A stretch of DNA of 16,823 bases from Bacilli bacterium (GCA_016283075.1 JAEEMF010000048.1:1-16823); one strand, 5' to 3'. Positions 1-6,375 are shown, numbered from the stretch's first letter. Program-made: numbers and translations. Notes: a model not told the origin generated them from the letters alone.

Positions 1-1062
1 AGCTTTAATATCTTTAGGCCAGTTATAAATAAATACTGGTGAGTTAAAGTGTTCAGTAATCCATTTTTCATGTTCTTTAGCAATATCATCATCATATGAT
101 GGAGTAAATTCAAATTTAACTCCTGATTCAAGAAGTAATTTAATTGCATCATGATGAGTAATTCTTACGAAATCACTACTTACTAGTTTTTCTAGTTTTT
201 CAAGAAGTCCATTTTGAACAAATTTATCTAAGAATTCTAATTCGTCATGACATTTATCTAAAACATCTTTTACTACTGATTTAAGCATTTCTTCTTCTAC
301 ATTCATTAAATCTTCTAAATGCATGAAGGCCATTTCTGGTTCAATCATCCAGAACTCATTAGCATGTGTTTTAGTATTTGAGTTTTCAGTTCTAAATGTA
401 GGACCAAATGTATAAATTTTCTTAAATGCCATAGCAAATGTTTCACCATGTAGTTGCCCAGACCCAGTTATATAAGTTTGTTTACCAAATAAGTCTTTAG
501 AAAAATCAGCTTTTCCATCTACTTTAGGAACATTATTCATATCTAAAGTAGTTACTTTAAACATTTGATCTGATCCTTCACAATCAGCTGTTGTTAAAAG
601 AGGTGTATGTACATATACATAGTTATTCTTTTGGAAATAATCATGTATAGCTTGAGCAGCAACACTTCTTATTTTAAACACAGCTTGGAAAGTTCTTGTT
701 CTTGGTCTTAAGTAAGCTTGACTTCTTAAAAATTCCATAGTATGTCTTTTAGGTTGAATTGGATATTCAGCAGGACATGCTCCAATAACTTCAATCTTAG
801 AAGGTTTTACTTCATATTTTTGTTTACCAGGAGATTCAACAAGTTCTCCTTCTACAGTAATAGCAGATCCAACAAGTATTTTACTTACTTCATCAAAGTT
901 AGATAAATTTTTATCATATACTACTTGCATAGTATTTATACTAGTACCATCATAAAAATCAATAAAGCCAAATTCTTTTTGGTCACGATTATTTCTAACC
1001 CAACCCTCTAAAGTTACTTTATCGCCAACTTTTTTAGTTTTAAAAACATCTATTAAATCCAT
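1..1062 (-). CDS. asnS: Asparaginyl-tRNA synthetase (3' end of gene beyond window)
   Basis: Class II aminoacyl-tRNA synthetase that charges tRNA-Asn with asparagine in the cytoplasm. The visible 354 residues hold an N-terminal OB anticodon-binding fold (EGWVRNNRDQKEFGFIDFYDG, about residues 19-39) followed by the catalytic core. The core shows VHTPLLTTADCEGSDQMF, GSGQLHGE, the motif 2 region FGPTFRTENSNT and EFWMIEPEM, which are typical of AsnRS rather than AspRS. The family is usually about 430-465 residues, so the last part, including class II motif 3, lies outside the window. The ATG at 1060-1062 has a strong AGGAGGT ribosome binding site formed by the last Arg codons (AGG AGG) of gatB. 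The gap to gatB is 4 bases, so it is the last visible gene of the T-box-controlled gatCAB-asnS operon. Confidence 0.96.
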   Translation of the reverse strand, partial: MDLIDVFKTKKVGDKVTLEGWVRNNRDQKEFGFIDFYDGTSINTMQVVYDKNLSNFDEVSKILVGSAITVEGELVESPGKQKYEVKPSKIEVIGACPAEYPIQPKRHTMEFLRSQAYLRPRTRTFQAVFKIRSVAAQAIHDYFQKNNYVYVHTPLLTTADCEGSDQMFKVTTLDMNNVPKVDGKADFSKDLFGKQTYITGSGQLHGETFAMAFKKIYTFGPTFRTENSNTKTHANEFWMIEPEMAFMHLEDLMNVEEEMLKSVVKDVLDKCHDELEFLDKFVQNGLLEKLEKLVSSDFVRITHHDAIKLLLESGVKFEFTPSYDDDIAKEHEKWITEHFNSPVFIYNWPKDIKA

Positions 1063-1066
1063 ATTA

Positions 1067-2524
1067 TTACCTCCTATCAATCTCTTCTTTAATTATTTTA
1101 GCAGTCAAACTTGGATTTGCTTGACCTCTTGTTTGTTTCATTACTTGACCTACAAAGAAATCAAAGACATTTCTACCTTTACGGTATTCTTCAATAAGTT
1201 CTAAATGTTCTTCAATTATACTTACTATCATAGGTCTAAGTGTACTTTCATCAGACATTTGTTTCATACCAAGTGATTTAACTATATCACTAGGTTTTTT
1301 CTTTTCTTCAAGTACTTTTGTAAATACTTCTTTACTTTGTTTAGAAGATATTTCTCCTTTTTCAACTAATGATATTAACTCATATAAATATTCTGGTGTT
1401 AAATAAATATCGCTTATTTGTAAATCATTTTTATTTAAGTAACCAAGTACATTAGTTGTCATCCAGTTAGAACAAATCTTAGGATCCGCTCCTAACTTAA
1501 TTGTATCTTCATAAAAATCAGAAATTGGTTTTTCTTTAACTAAAATAGTTGCATCGTAATTAGTTAAACCATATTCATTTATGTATTTAGCTTTTCTTTC
1601 AGAAGCTAGTACAGGTATTTCTTTTCTTATTTGTTCTAACCACTCTTTAGAAAGTTTTAATTTTGGTATATTAGGTTCAACAAAGTATTTATAATCAATA
1701 GCATCTACTTTACTACGCATAAAGATAGTAGTCATAGTAGCTTCATCCCATCTTCTTGTTTGCTGAGCCATATCATCATATGTTCCATCTTCTTTAGCTT
1801 TAATTTGACGTTCTATTTCATAATTAATAGTATCTCTTACTCCGCTAAATGAGTTAACATTTTTAATTTCAATTTTAGTTCCCCAGTTAGCTGGATTAGT
1901 TTCATCTTTATCTTCTTCCATAATAGAAACGTTAACATCACATCTAACTTGTCCTTTTTTAGAATCAGCATCAGATATATTAGCATACTGATAAATACAT
2001 CTTACTGTTTCTAGGAATGCTACTGCTTCATCAGCAGAGTGGAAACATGGTTCTGTAACTAGTTCTAGTAGTGGTACACCTGCTCTATTATAATCAAGTG
2101 TAGAATATCTAGAATAGTGATCACTAGATGCTGAATCTTCTTCTAAGTGAATATTATTAATCTTAGCTGTTTTTTCAACGCCATCTAGTTCATATTTCAT
2201 TTCTCCATAAATACCAACTGGTGCAGGTTTAGTTTCCTGAGTAATTTGATATCCTTTTGGTAAGTCTGGATAATAATAATTTTTTCTTTCAAAGTATAAG
2301 TACTCTGGTTGTTTGCAGCCAAGTATCATACTAGCCATTAATGATAGTCTTACAGCTTCTTTATTTACTACTGGAAGTGTTCCAGGAAAAGCCATATCAA
2401 CTGGTCTAATATTACTATTAGGAGTATCAGTAAAGGTATTTGCTGCACTACTAAATACTTTTGTATTAGTTTTACTTATTTCGCAGTGCATTTCAAGTCC
2501 TATAAGAGCTTTATATTTACCCAT
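1067..2524 (-). CDS. gatB: Asp/Glu-tRNA(Asn/Gln) amidotransferase subunit B
   Basis: Subunit of the GatCAB amidotransferase. GatB binds the misacylated tRNA, phosphorylates the Glu (or Asp) carboxylate with ATP, and receives ammonia from GatA. The 485 residues match the usual length of about 475-490. The start shows GLEMHCEI and RPVDMAFPGTLP, then ERKNYYYPDLPKGYQITQ, and GVPLLELVTEPC in the cradle domain. The C-terminal tRNA-binding tail domain ends with FVGQVMKQTRGQANP. The ATG at 2522-2524 lies one base after the gatA stop (TAA-T-ATG), with AAGGAGGT encoded by the last gatA codons, so translation is probably coupled. With asnS downstream and G1-C72 tRNA-Asn genes upstream, its main substrate is more likely Glu-tRNA-Gln than Asp-tRNA-Asn, which is inference. 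Confidence 0.97.
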   Translation of the reverse strand: MGKYKALIGLEMHCEISKTNTKVFSSAANTFTDTPNSNIRPVDMAFPGTLPVVNKEAVRLSLMASMILGCKQPEYLYFERKNYYYPDLPKGYQITQETKPAPVGIYGEMKYELDGVEKTAKINNIHLEEDSASSDHYSRYSTLDYNRAGVPLLELVTEPCFHSADEAVAFLETVRCIYQYANISDADSKKGQVRCDVNVSIMEEDKDETNPANWGTKIEIKNVNSFSGVRDTINYEIERQIKAKEDGTYDDMAQQTRRWDEATMTTIFMRSKVDAIDYKYFVEPNIPKLKLSKEWLEQIRKEIPVLASERKAKYINEYGLTNYDATILVKEKPISDFYEDTIKLGADPKICSNWMTTNVLGYLNKNDLQISDIYLTPEYLYELISLVEKGEISSKQSKEVFTKVLEEKKKPSDIVKSLGMKQMSDESTLRPMIVSIIEEHLELIEEYRKGRNVFDFFVGQVMKQTRGQANPSLTAKIIKEEIDRR

Positions 2525-2525
2525 A

Positions 2526-3983
2526 TTATCTAACCTCCTTAGCTATTTGATTCTTATATTCCATAGAATCTTCTAAACTAGAAGCAATATTAAGTACATT
2601 AATATCATCATAACAGTTACCTGTTATATTTACTCCTACTGGAAGGCCATCTACAAATCCATTTGGAATAGTAATTGAAGGGAATCCTCCAAAATTACCA
2701 ATTTGTAAATGTTCTTCTAGTACAGCTGTATTTTCATCTAAGATATCTTTAGAACCATCTAAATGTTTAGCAGGTCCTGATCCTACTGGAAGGATAACTG
2801 CATCATATTTTTTAAATAGTTCTTTCCATGCATCTACAAGAAGTCTTCTAACTCTTTGTGCATTATGGAAGTATCTATCTTTATTTTCAGCTTGTAGTAC
2901 ATAAGAACCTATAACAAATCTACGTTTAATAAGTGGTGAAAAACCTTTAGTACGATAGTCTTTCATCATATCTATATAATTATCTCCTTCTCCTCTAGGT
3001 CCAAAGATAATTCCTGTTAAATTAGACATATTACTTGTAGCTTCTGCACAAGATATTACTACGTATACAGCAGGTTCTGCATCAAGAAGTGTTTTATCTA
3101 CTGATACTTCTTCTACTTCCATACCAAGCTTTTTGCATAACTCAAGTGTCTTATTAAAGTTTTCTAAGTGTTCTTTTAATTCTTTAGATGCATTAGGATA
3201 ATTATTTATATCACATATTTCTTTGATATAACATAGTTTCTTTCCTTTTACATCATTATTAATAGAATCTGCTAAATGAATATTACTTGAATCCCAAGTA
3301 GTCATATCATTAGCGTCTATTCCTTTCATGTTATCTACTACTATAGCAGCGTCTTTAACATTACGAGTAAGTACTCCTAAATGATCTAGACTACTAGCAA
3401 ATGGGAATAATCCATATCTAGAAATCATTCCATATGTTGGTTTATATCCTACAATACCGCAGTATGCAGCAGGTTTACGAATAGAATCTCCTGTATCTGA
3501 ACCAGTAGCATATGGATAAATACCAGCAGCAACACTTGCAGCAGAACCAGAAGATGATCCAGCACACATGCGAGATGTATCCCATGGATTTCTAACTACT
3601 CCAGTATGACCTGTAGTACCAGTACCACCCATACCAAATTCATCCATAACTGTTTTAGTTACCATTACAGCTCCTGCTTTATTTAAATTAATAACGCTTG
3701 TTGCATCAAAAAATGGTACATAATCTTTTAAAGTATTAGACGATCCAGTAGTAAGAATTCCTTTAGTACTATAATTATCTTTCATACCAAAAGGTATACC
3801 AGAAAGTATATTATCAGTTACTTCTTTTTCTTTAGCATCATCAAGTATTGTTACAAAGGCGTTACATTTGTCTTGTAATTCATGAGATTTTTTAAGTGAT
3901 TCTTCTACTAACTCTTTGCTAGTAACTTTTCCACTTACTAAAGCTTCATGAATTTCTTCTAAACTTTTACTCATGTATTCCAT
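2526..3983 (-). CDS. gatA: Asp/Glu-tRNA(Asn/Gln) amidotransferase subunit A
   Basis: Amidase-signature subunit that hydrolyses Gln (or Asn) to feed ammonia to GatB. The Ser-cisSer-Lys triad is visible as K68 (GMKDN), S143 (AGSSSGS) and S167 (TGDSIR). The spacings of 75 and 24 residues are those expected for the family. The residue just before the nucleophile is Asp (TGDSIR) where the common form is TGGSIR, and the glycine-rich loop reads AGSSSGS instead of GGSSGGS, so this is a divergent but apparently active subtype. I chose the ATG at 3981-3983, giving 485 aa. It sits one base after the gatC stop, with an AAAGGTGG ribosome binding site. An in-frame ATG 13 codons upstream lies inside gatC and has no such context. 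A second Met at codon 4 is possible. Confidence 0.97.
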   Translation of the reverse strand: MEYMSKSLEEIHEALVSGKVTSKELVEESLKKSHELQDKCNAFVTILDDAKEKEVTDNILSGIPFGMKDNYSTKGILTTGSSNTLKDYVPFFDATSVINLNKAGAVMVTKTVMDEFGMGGTGTTGHTGVVRNPWDTSRMCAGSSSGSAASVAAGIYPYATGSDTGDSIRKPAAYCGIVGYKPTYGMISRYGLFPFASSLDHLGVLTRNVKDAAIVVDNMKGIDANDMTTWDSSNIHLADSINNDVKGKKLCYIKEICDINNYPNASKELKEHLENFNKTLELCKKLGMEVEEVSVDKTLLDAEPAVYVVISCAEATSNMSNLTGIIFGPRGEGDNYIDMMKDYRTKGFSPLIKRRFVIGSYVLQAENKDRYFHNAQRVRRLLVDAWKELFKKYDAVILPVGSGPAKHLDGSKDILDENTAVLEEHLQIGNFGGFPSITIPNGFVDGLPVGVNITGNCYDDINVLNIASSLEDSMEYKNQIAKEVR

Positions 3984-3984
3984 A

Positions 3985-4281
3985 TTATTCCACCACCTTT
4001 GGTACTTTAACTTCCCTACCAAGATAACTATCGCAGTTTGCTAAAGCATCATCAATAGATATAGATTCTTCTACTTCATCTTCTCTAAGTTCATAAGTAA
4101 AATCATCTAGTGCATGTGTCATTGGTTCAACTTCAGATATATTAGGTATTTTATTAATTACATCAATCTTTTCATCAATGATTTCAAATTCATCTAATAC
4201 CATATTTACTTCTTCATCAGTTAAACCAATTAAAAGTTTGTCCGCATAATCTGTAACCATTTCTTTTGTAAATTTAGCCAT
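3985..4281 (-). CDS. gatC: Asp/Glu-tRNA(Asn/Gln) amidotransferase subunit C
   Basis: Small subunit that wraps around GatA and GatB and stabilises the amidotransferase. The 98 residues match the family. The N-terminal helix region is followed by the conserved EVEPMTHA, the ELREDEV segment, and the C-terminal DALANCDSYLGREVKVPKVVE pattern that inserts at the GatA/GatB interface. It is the first protein gene after the T-box leader. The ATG at 4279-4281 is preceded by AAAGGAGAGG, close behind the T-run of the leader terminator at 4304-4310. The stop TAA is one base before the gatA start. Expression should therefore depend on antitermination at the leader. Confidence 0.95.
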   Translation of the reverse strand: MAKFTKEMVTDYADKLLIGLTDEEVNMVLDEFEIIDEKIDVINKIPNISEVEPMTHALDDFTYELREDEVEESISIDDALANCDSYLGREVKVPKVVE

Positions 4282-4303
4282 GTTTATCCTCTCCTTTTAT
4301 ATT

Positions 4304-4343
4304 AAAAAAACAGTAACTATCCCGCAAAGGGACGAATTACTGT
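4304..4343 (-). terminator. Intrinsic terminator of the gatCAB T-box
   Basis: Stem ACAGTAA (4337-4343) pairs with TTACTGT (4310-4316). An inner GTCCC/GGGAT helix extends the stem, and a run of seven T follows at 4304-4310. It is mutually exclusive with the T-box antiterminator. Because no other terminator follows the tRNA array, it should also end the tRNA transcript when tRNA-Asn is charged. Confidence 0.93.
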
Positions 4344-4558
4344 ATAGATCCGTGGTACCACCCTAAATTACTACGTATTATATATTATATATAATATTAT
4401 AGTCTCTTTATATGATAACGGTTTAAAACCGATAATACCTACTTAATTTCAGTAATATAGCTCCTAAGTGTTTTTCATAATAATCTTAATTGTTAGCTCC
4501 CACCATACCTAACTCGCTTGAATTAGTTTTTATTATTACTCTCTTAATCAACGCTTAT
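4304..4558 (-). promoter_or_regulatory. T-box riboswitch, Asn-specific, leader of gatCAB-asnS
   Basis: Transcription-attenuating leader that binds uncharged tRNA. On the minus strand it has the canonical T-box AGGGTGGTACCACGG (4350-4364), followed by an intrinsic terminator. Stem I has the distal-loop pattern GCGAG...GGTATGGTGGGAGC. The specifier region reads ATGAAAAACACTTAGGAGC, where AAC (4470-4472) is an Asn codon followed by the usual A. The T in TGGTACC can pair with a G discriminator, which the neighbouring tRNA-Asn genes have. A 16-base AT-only perfect palindrome at 4382-4397 occupies the stem III position. The leader starts about 12 bases after a tRNA gene and no promoter is visible in that gap, so it is probably transcribed from upstream. 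Confidence 0.95.
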
Positions 4559-4569
4559 AAAATAATAAA

Positions 4570-4646
4570 TGGCGCCTGATGTAGGACTCGAACCTACGAC
4601 CCTTTGATTAACAGTCAAATGCTACTACCGACTGAGCTAATCAGGC
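4570..4646 (-). tRNA. tRNA-Asn(GUU), copy 4 in transcription order
   Basis: Cloverleaf of 77 nt with encoded CCA. The acceptor stem is GCCTGAT/ATCAGGC, the discriminator is G, and the anticodon arm is TTTGA-CTGTTAA-TCAAA with anticodon GTT. The T-arm is CGTAGGTTCGAGTCCTACA with the conserved TTCGAGT loop. The D-arm reads GCTCAGTCGGTAGTAGC, which has one more base than the usual GCTC...GAGC arrangement. The body is identical to the other three copies and only the acceptor stem differs. It is the last of the array and lies directly before the gatCAB T-box. Confidence 0.97.
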
Positions 4647-4653
4647 AAATAAA

Positions 4654-4730
4654 TGGCGCTCATTGTAGGACTCGAACCTACGACCCTTTGATTAACAGTC
4701 AAATGCTACTACCGACTGAGCTAAATGAGC
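4654..4730 (-). tRNA. tRNA-Asn(GUU), copy 3 in transcription order
   Basis: Same 77-nt architecture and identical body to its neighbours, with encoded CCA and G discriminator. The acceptor stem is GCTCATT/AATGAGC, fully paired although different from copies 2 and 4. The gap to copy 4 is 7 bases, too short for a promoter or terminator, so the array must be processed from one transcript. Confidence 0.97.
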
Positions 4731-4737
4731 AAATAGA

Positions 4738-4814
4738 TGGCGCCTAATGTAGGACTCGAACCTACGACCCTTTGATTAACAGTCAAATGCTACTACCGAC
4801 TGAGCTAATTAGGC
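4738..4814 (-). tRNA. tRNA-Asn(GUU), copy 2 in transcription order
   Basis: Identical body with anticodon GTT, encoded CCA and G discriminator. The acceptor stem is GCCTAAT/ATTAGGC. It differs from copy 4 by a G-to-A change at position 5, matched by C-to-T on the opposite strand, so pairing is kept. The gap to copy 3 is 7 bases. Confidence 0.97.
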
Positions 4815-4823
4815 AAATATAAA

Positions 4824-4900
4824 TGGCGCTCATTGTAGGACTCGAACCTACGACCCTTTGATTAACAGTCAAATGCTACTACCGACTGAGCTAAATGAGC
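4824..4900 (-). tRNA. tRNA-Asn(GUU), copy 1 in transcription order
   Basis: First tRNA of the array, 77 nt with encoded CCA. Its sequence is identical to copy 3 (acceptor GCTCATT/AATGAGC). Its 5' end is 8 bases after the T-run of the upstream T-box terminator, so its transcription should require readthrough of that terminator. The gap to copy 2 is 9 bases. Confidence 0.97.
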
Positions 4901-4908
4901 GAATAAAT

Positions 4909-4948
4909 AAAAAAACAGTGCCATCCCTAACTGGGACGAATAACTGTT
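4909..4948 (-). terminator. Intrinsic terminator of the tRNA-array T-box
   Basis: Stem AACAGT (4943-4948) pairs with ACTGTT (4914-4919). An inner GTCCC/GGGAT helix extends the stem, followed by T's at 4909-4915. It stands between the T-box core and the first tRNA gene. Confidence 0.92.
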
Positions 4949-5144
4949 ATAATCCGCGGTACCACCCACATTATTGCATAAAGCAATCACTTTTGTAAAT
5001 GTAACGGATTACAACCGATAAAACCTACTTAATTTCAGTAATATAGCTCCGGAATGTTCTTCATAATAATCTTAATTGTTAGCTTCCACCATATCTAACT
5101 CGCTTGAATCAGTATTATTATTACTCTTTCTTTCAACGCCTATG
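4909..5144 (-). promoter_or_regulatory. T-box riboswitch, Asn-specific, leader of the tRNA-Asn array
   Basis: Second full T-box leader, paralogous to the one at 4304-4558. Both share GCGTTGA at the 5' end, the GCGAGTTAG...TATGGTGG distal loop, and AGCTAACAATTAAGATTATT before the specifier. The T-box core TGGGTGGTACCGCGG is at 4954-4968. The specifier region is ATGAAGAACATTCCGGAGC with AAC (Asn) at 5056-5058. The base before AAC is G, so GAA (Glu) overlaps by a one-base shift. Stem III is ATTGC/GCAAT (4973-4987). A consensus promoter lies directly upstream. The immediate downstream genes are tRNAs, not a synthetase. The 5' boundary is an estimate from the promoter. Confidence 0.95.
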
Positions 5145-5150
5145 TCATAA

Positions 5151-5179
5151 ATTATATAGAAGATATCCTTATTTGTCAA
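5151..5179 (-). promoter_or_regulatory. Sigma-A promoter of the tRNA-Asn/gatCAB-asnS unit
   Basis: Minus-strand TTGACA (5174-5179) and TATAAT (5151-5156) are separated by exactly 17 bases, a perfect consensus promoter. The predicted start is near 5144, just before the conserved 5' end of the T-box leader. It is the only clear promoter for the tRNA array, and probably for the enzymes too. Confidence 0.92.
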
Positions 5180-5185
5180 TACCTA

Positions 5186-5210
5186 ATAAAAAAGAATCCT
5201 TACGGATTCT
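5186..5210 (-). terminator. Intrinsic terminator after the zinc-ribbon protein gene
   Basis: AGAATCC/GGATTCT stem with a 4-base loop (5193-5210), followed by a T-run at 5187-5192. It overlaps the TAG stop of the upstream gene and isolates that gene from the T-box promoter. Confidence 0.9.
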
Positions 5211-6333
5211 ATTTAACTAAAACATCACCAAATAGTTTTGAAACATTACTAAAAGTGAAATCATTTTTATAGAAAGTTGATGTATTTGCTTTTACTACTG
5301 TTTCAAGTGTTTTAAGAACTGAATTATATACATCTTCACTAACAGCACCCTTATATTTTAAGTCTGCTACTACTACTGTATCATTATCTAAAGTTCTTGC
5401 AATAACATCAGTAATATAATTATTATATTTACCTTTAAATACTGTTACTGTATCGCTAACTGTTTCTACACTTGTGAAAGAATATTTATTCTTTCCAAAT
5501 TCTTCTCTGATAGCATCAGTTTTCTTACCTACTTCATTATTAGTTAGAGAAGACTTAACACTAAATGATGCAGCCCACTCTTCATCACTTGAAGTAAATA
5601 CTATATAATCATCTTTAATATATGATACCCAGTTATTAGGAACTTCCATTTTATATTCACCTAAGTAAATAGATTTTGTAACGTCACTAATTACATCTTC
5701 TTCTTTCTTACCATCTTGTACACTTGTTCCAGCTACTGTAAAGTAGATATTTGCAAGTACTGATAAGAATAAGAAGAATGAAAGAATTATAATACCTGCT
5801 ACATGACCAGATCTACCTTCTGGTTTGGAGAAATCTACTGGTTCAGGTTGATTATCTTTTTGTTCTTCAGTAAGATCTTTTTGAATTTCTTCAATTGTCT
5901 CTTCCTTATCTTTATCACTTGGAGAAGTAACAATGTAAGGAGTAGATTCACTTACTAAAGATTTTTCTTCTGGTTTACTTTGGCTTGTAAATGTTACAAC
6001 ATCACTTAAATCATTTTTTGGCATTTCTATTTTTTTAAGTACTCCTGTTGCTTCAAGTGGAGCATCAGTAATTGGAGTAGCTTCTGGAACTGGAGCTGGT
6101 GCTGGTGCTTCCTCTACTTTAGGTTCACTAGTTGTAGGAATTGACACTTCATCTTCACCAGTTGTAAAGTCAATTATTTCAGGTTCATTAAAACCAATAA
6201 TTTCAACTTCTTCATACTTCTTTACATACTCTTTTTCAGAGAAATCACTTGAGCCACAAAAACGACAATTTTTATCACCGTGGATTATTGGGGTACCACA
6301 TTTATTACAAATTAAATTAATTTTATTAATCAT
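5209..6333 (-). CDS. Zinc-ribbon, single-pass membrane protein with exported C-terminal domain
   Basis: No specific function is recognised. The 374 residues begin with a zinc ribbon in which Cys9, Cys12, Cys23 and Cys26 form two CxxC pairs. A long low-complexity acidic, Pro/Ser/Thr-rich linker follows (about 45-172, including an Ala-Pro stretch at 76-83). One strongly hydrophobic segment lies at about 178-201. The last 170 residues form a mixed alpha/beta domain with no recognisable motif, starting SIYLGEYKMEVPNNW. The N-terminus is probably cytoplasmic and the C-terminus outside. The GAGG ribosome binding site before the ATG at 6331-6333 is weak. The gene is a single transcription unit, with terminators before and after it. 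Zinc ribbon-linker-membrane proteins are common in low-GC gram-positives, but their roles vary. Confidence 0.85.
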   Translation of the reverse strand: MINKINLICNKCGTPIIHGDKNCRFCGSSDFSEKEYVKKYEEVEIIGFNEPEIIDFTTGEDEVSIPTTSEPKVEEAPAPAPVPEATPITDAPLEATGVLKKIEMPKNDLSDVVTFTSQSKPEEKSLVSESTPYIVTSPSDKDKEETIEEIQKDLTEEQKDNQPEPVDFSKPEGRSGHVAGIIILSFFLFLSVLANIYFTVAGTSVQDGKKEEDVISDVTKSIYLGEYKMEVPNNWVSYIKDDYIVFTSSDEEWAASFSVKSSLTNNEVGKKTDAIREEFGKNKYSFTSVETVSDTVTVFKGKYNNYITDVIARTLDNDTVVVADLKYKGAVSEDVYNSVLKTLETVVKANTSTFYKNDFTFSNVSKLFGDVLVK

Positions 6334-6375
6334 ATTAAAACCTCACAATACCTTGAAATTCTTTTATAAATAAAT

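Noticed and set aside
1..1062. AspRS, including a non-discriminating form, instead of AsnRS
   Set aside because: GSGQLHGE, FRTENSNTKTHANEFWMIEPE and the long insertion before them are AsnRS features. The bacterial AspRS pattern is absent.
2313..2576. Plus-strand open frame opposite gatB and gatA
   Set aside because: It is antisense to the strongly conserved starts of gatB and the end of gatA, with no ribosome binding site or family pattern. The plus-strand frames near 10594-10782, 11676-11876 and 12231-12467 are rejected for the same reasons.
3984..4022. Upstream ATG (4020-4022) as start of gatA
   Set aside because: It lies inside gatC and adds 13 residues not seen in GatA. The ATG at 3981-3983 has the ribosome binding site and the same TAA-T-ATG junction as gatA/gatB.
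4382..4397. AT palindrome as a cryptic promoter or protein-binding site
   Set aside because: It sits where the other T-box leader has its stem III hairpin (4973-4987), so a leader RNA stem explains it. No -35 is found at proper spacing.
4570..4900. CRISPR-like array of four repeats at 84-86 base spacing
   Set aside because: Each unit folds as a full tRNA-Asn with CCA, the spacers are 7-9 bases, and no cas genes are present.
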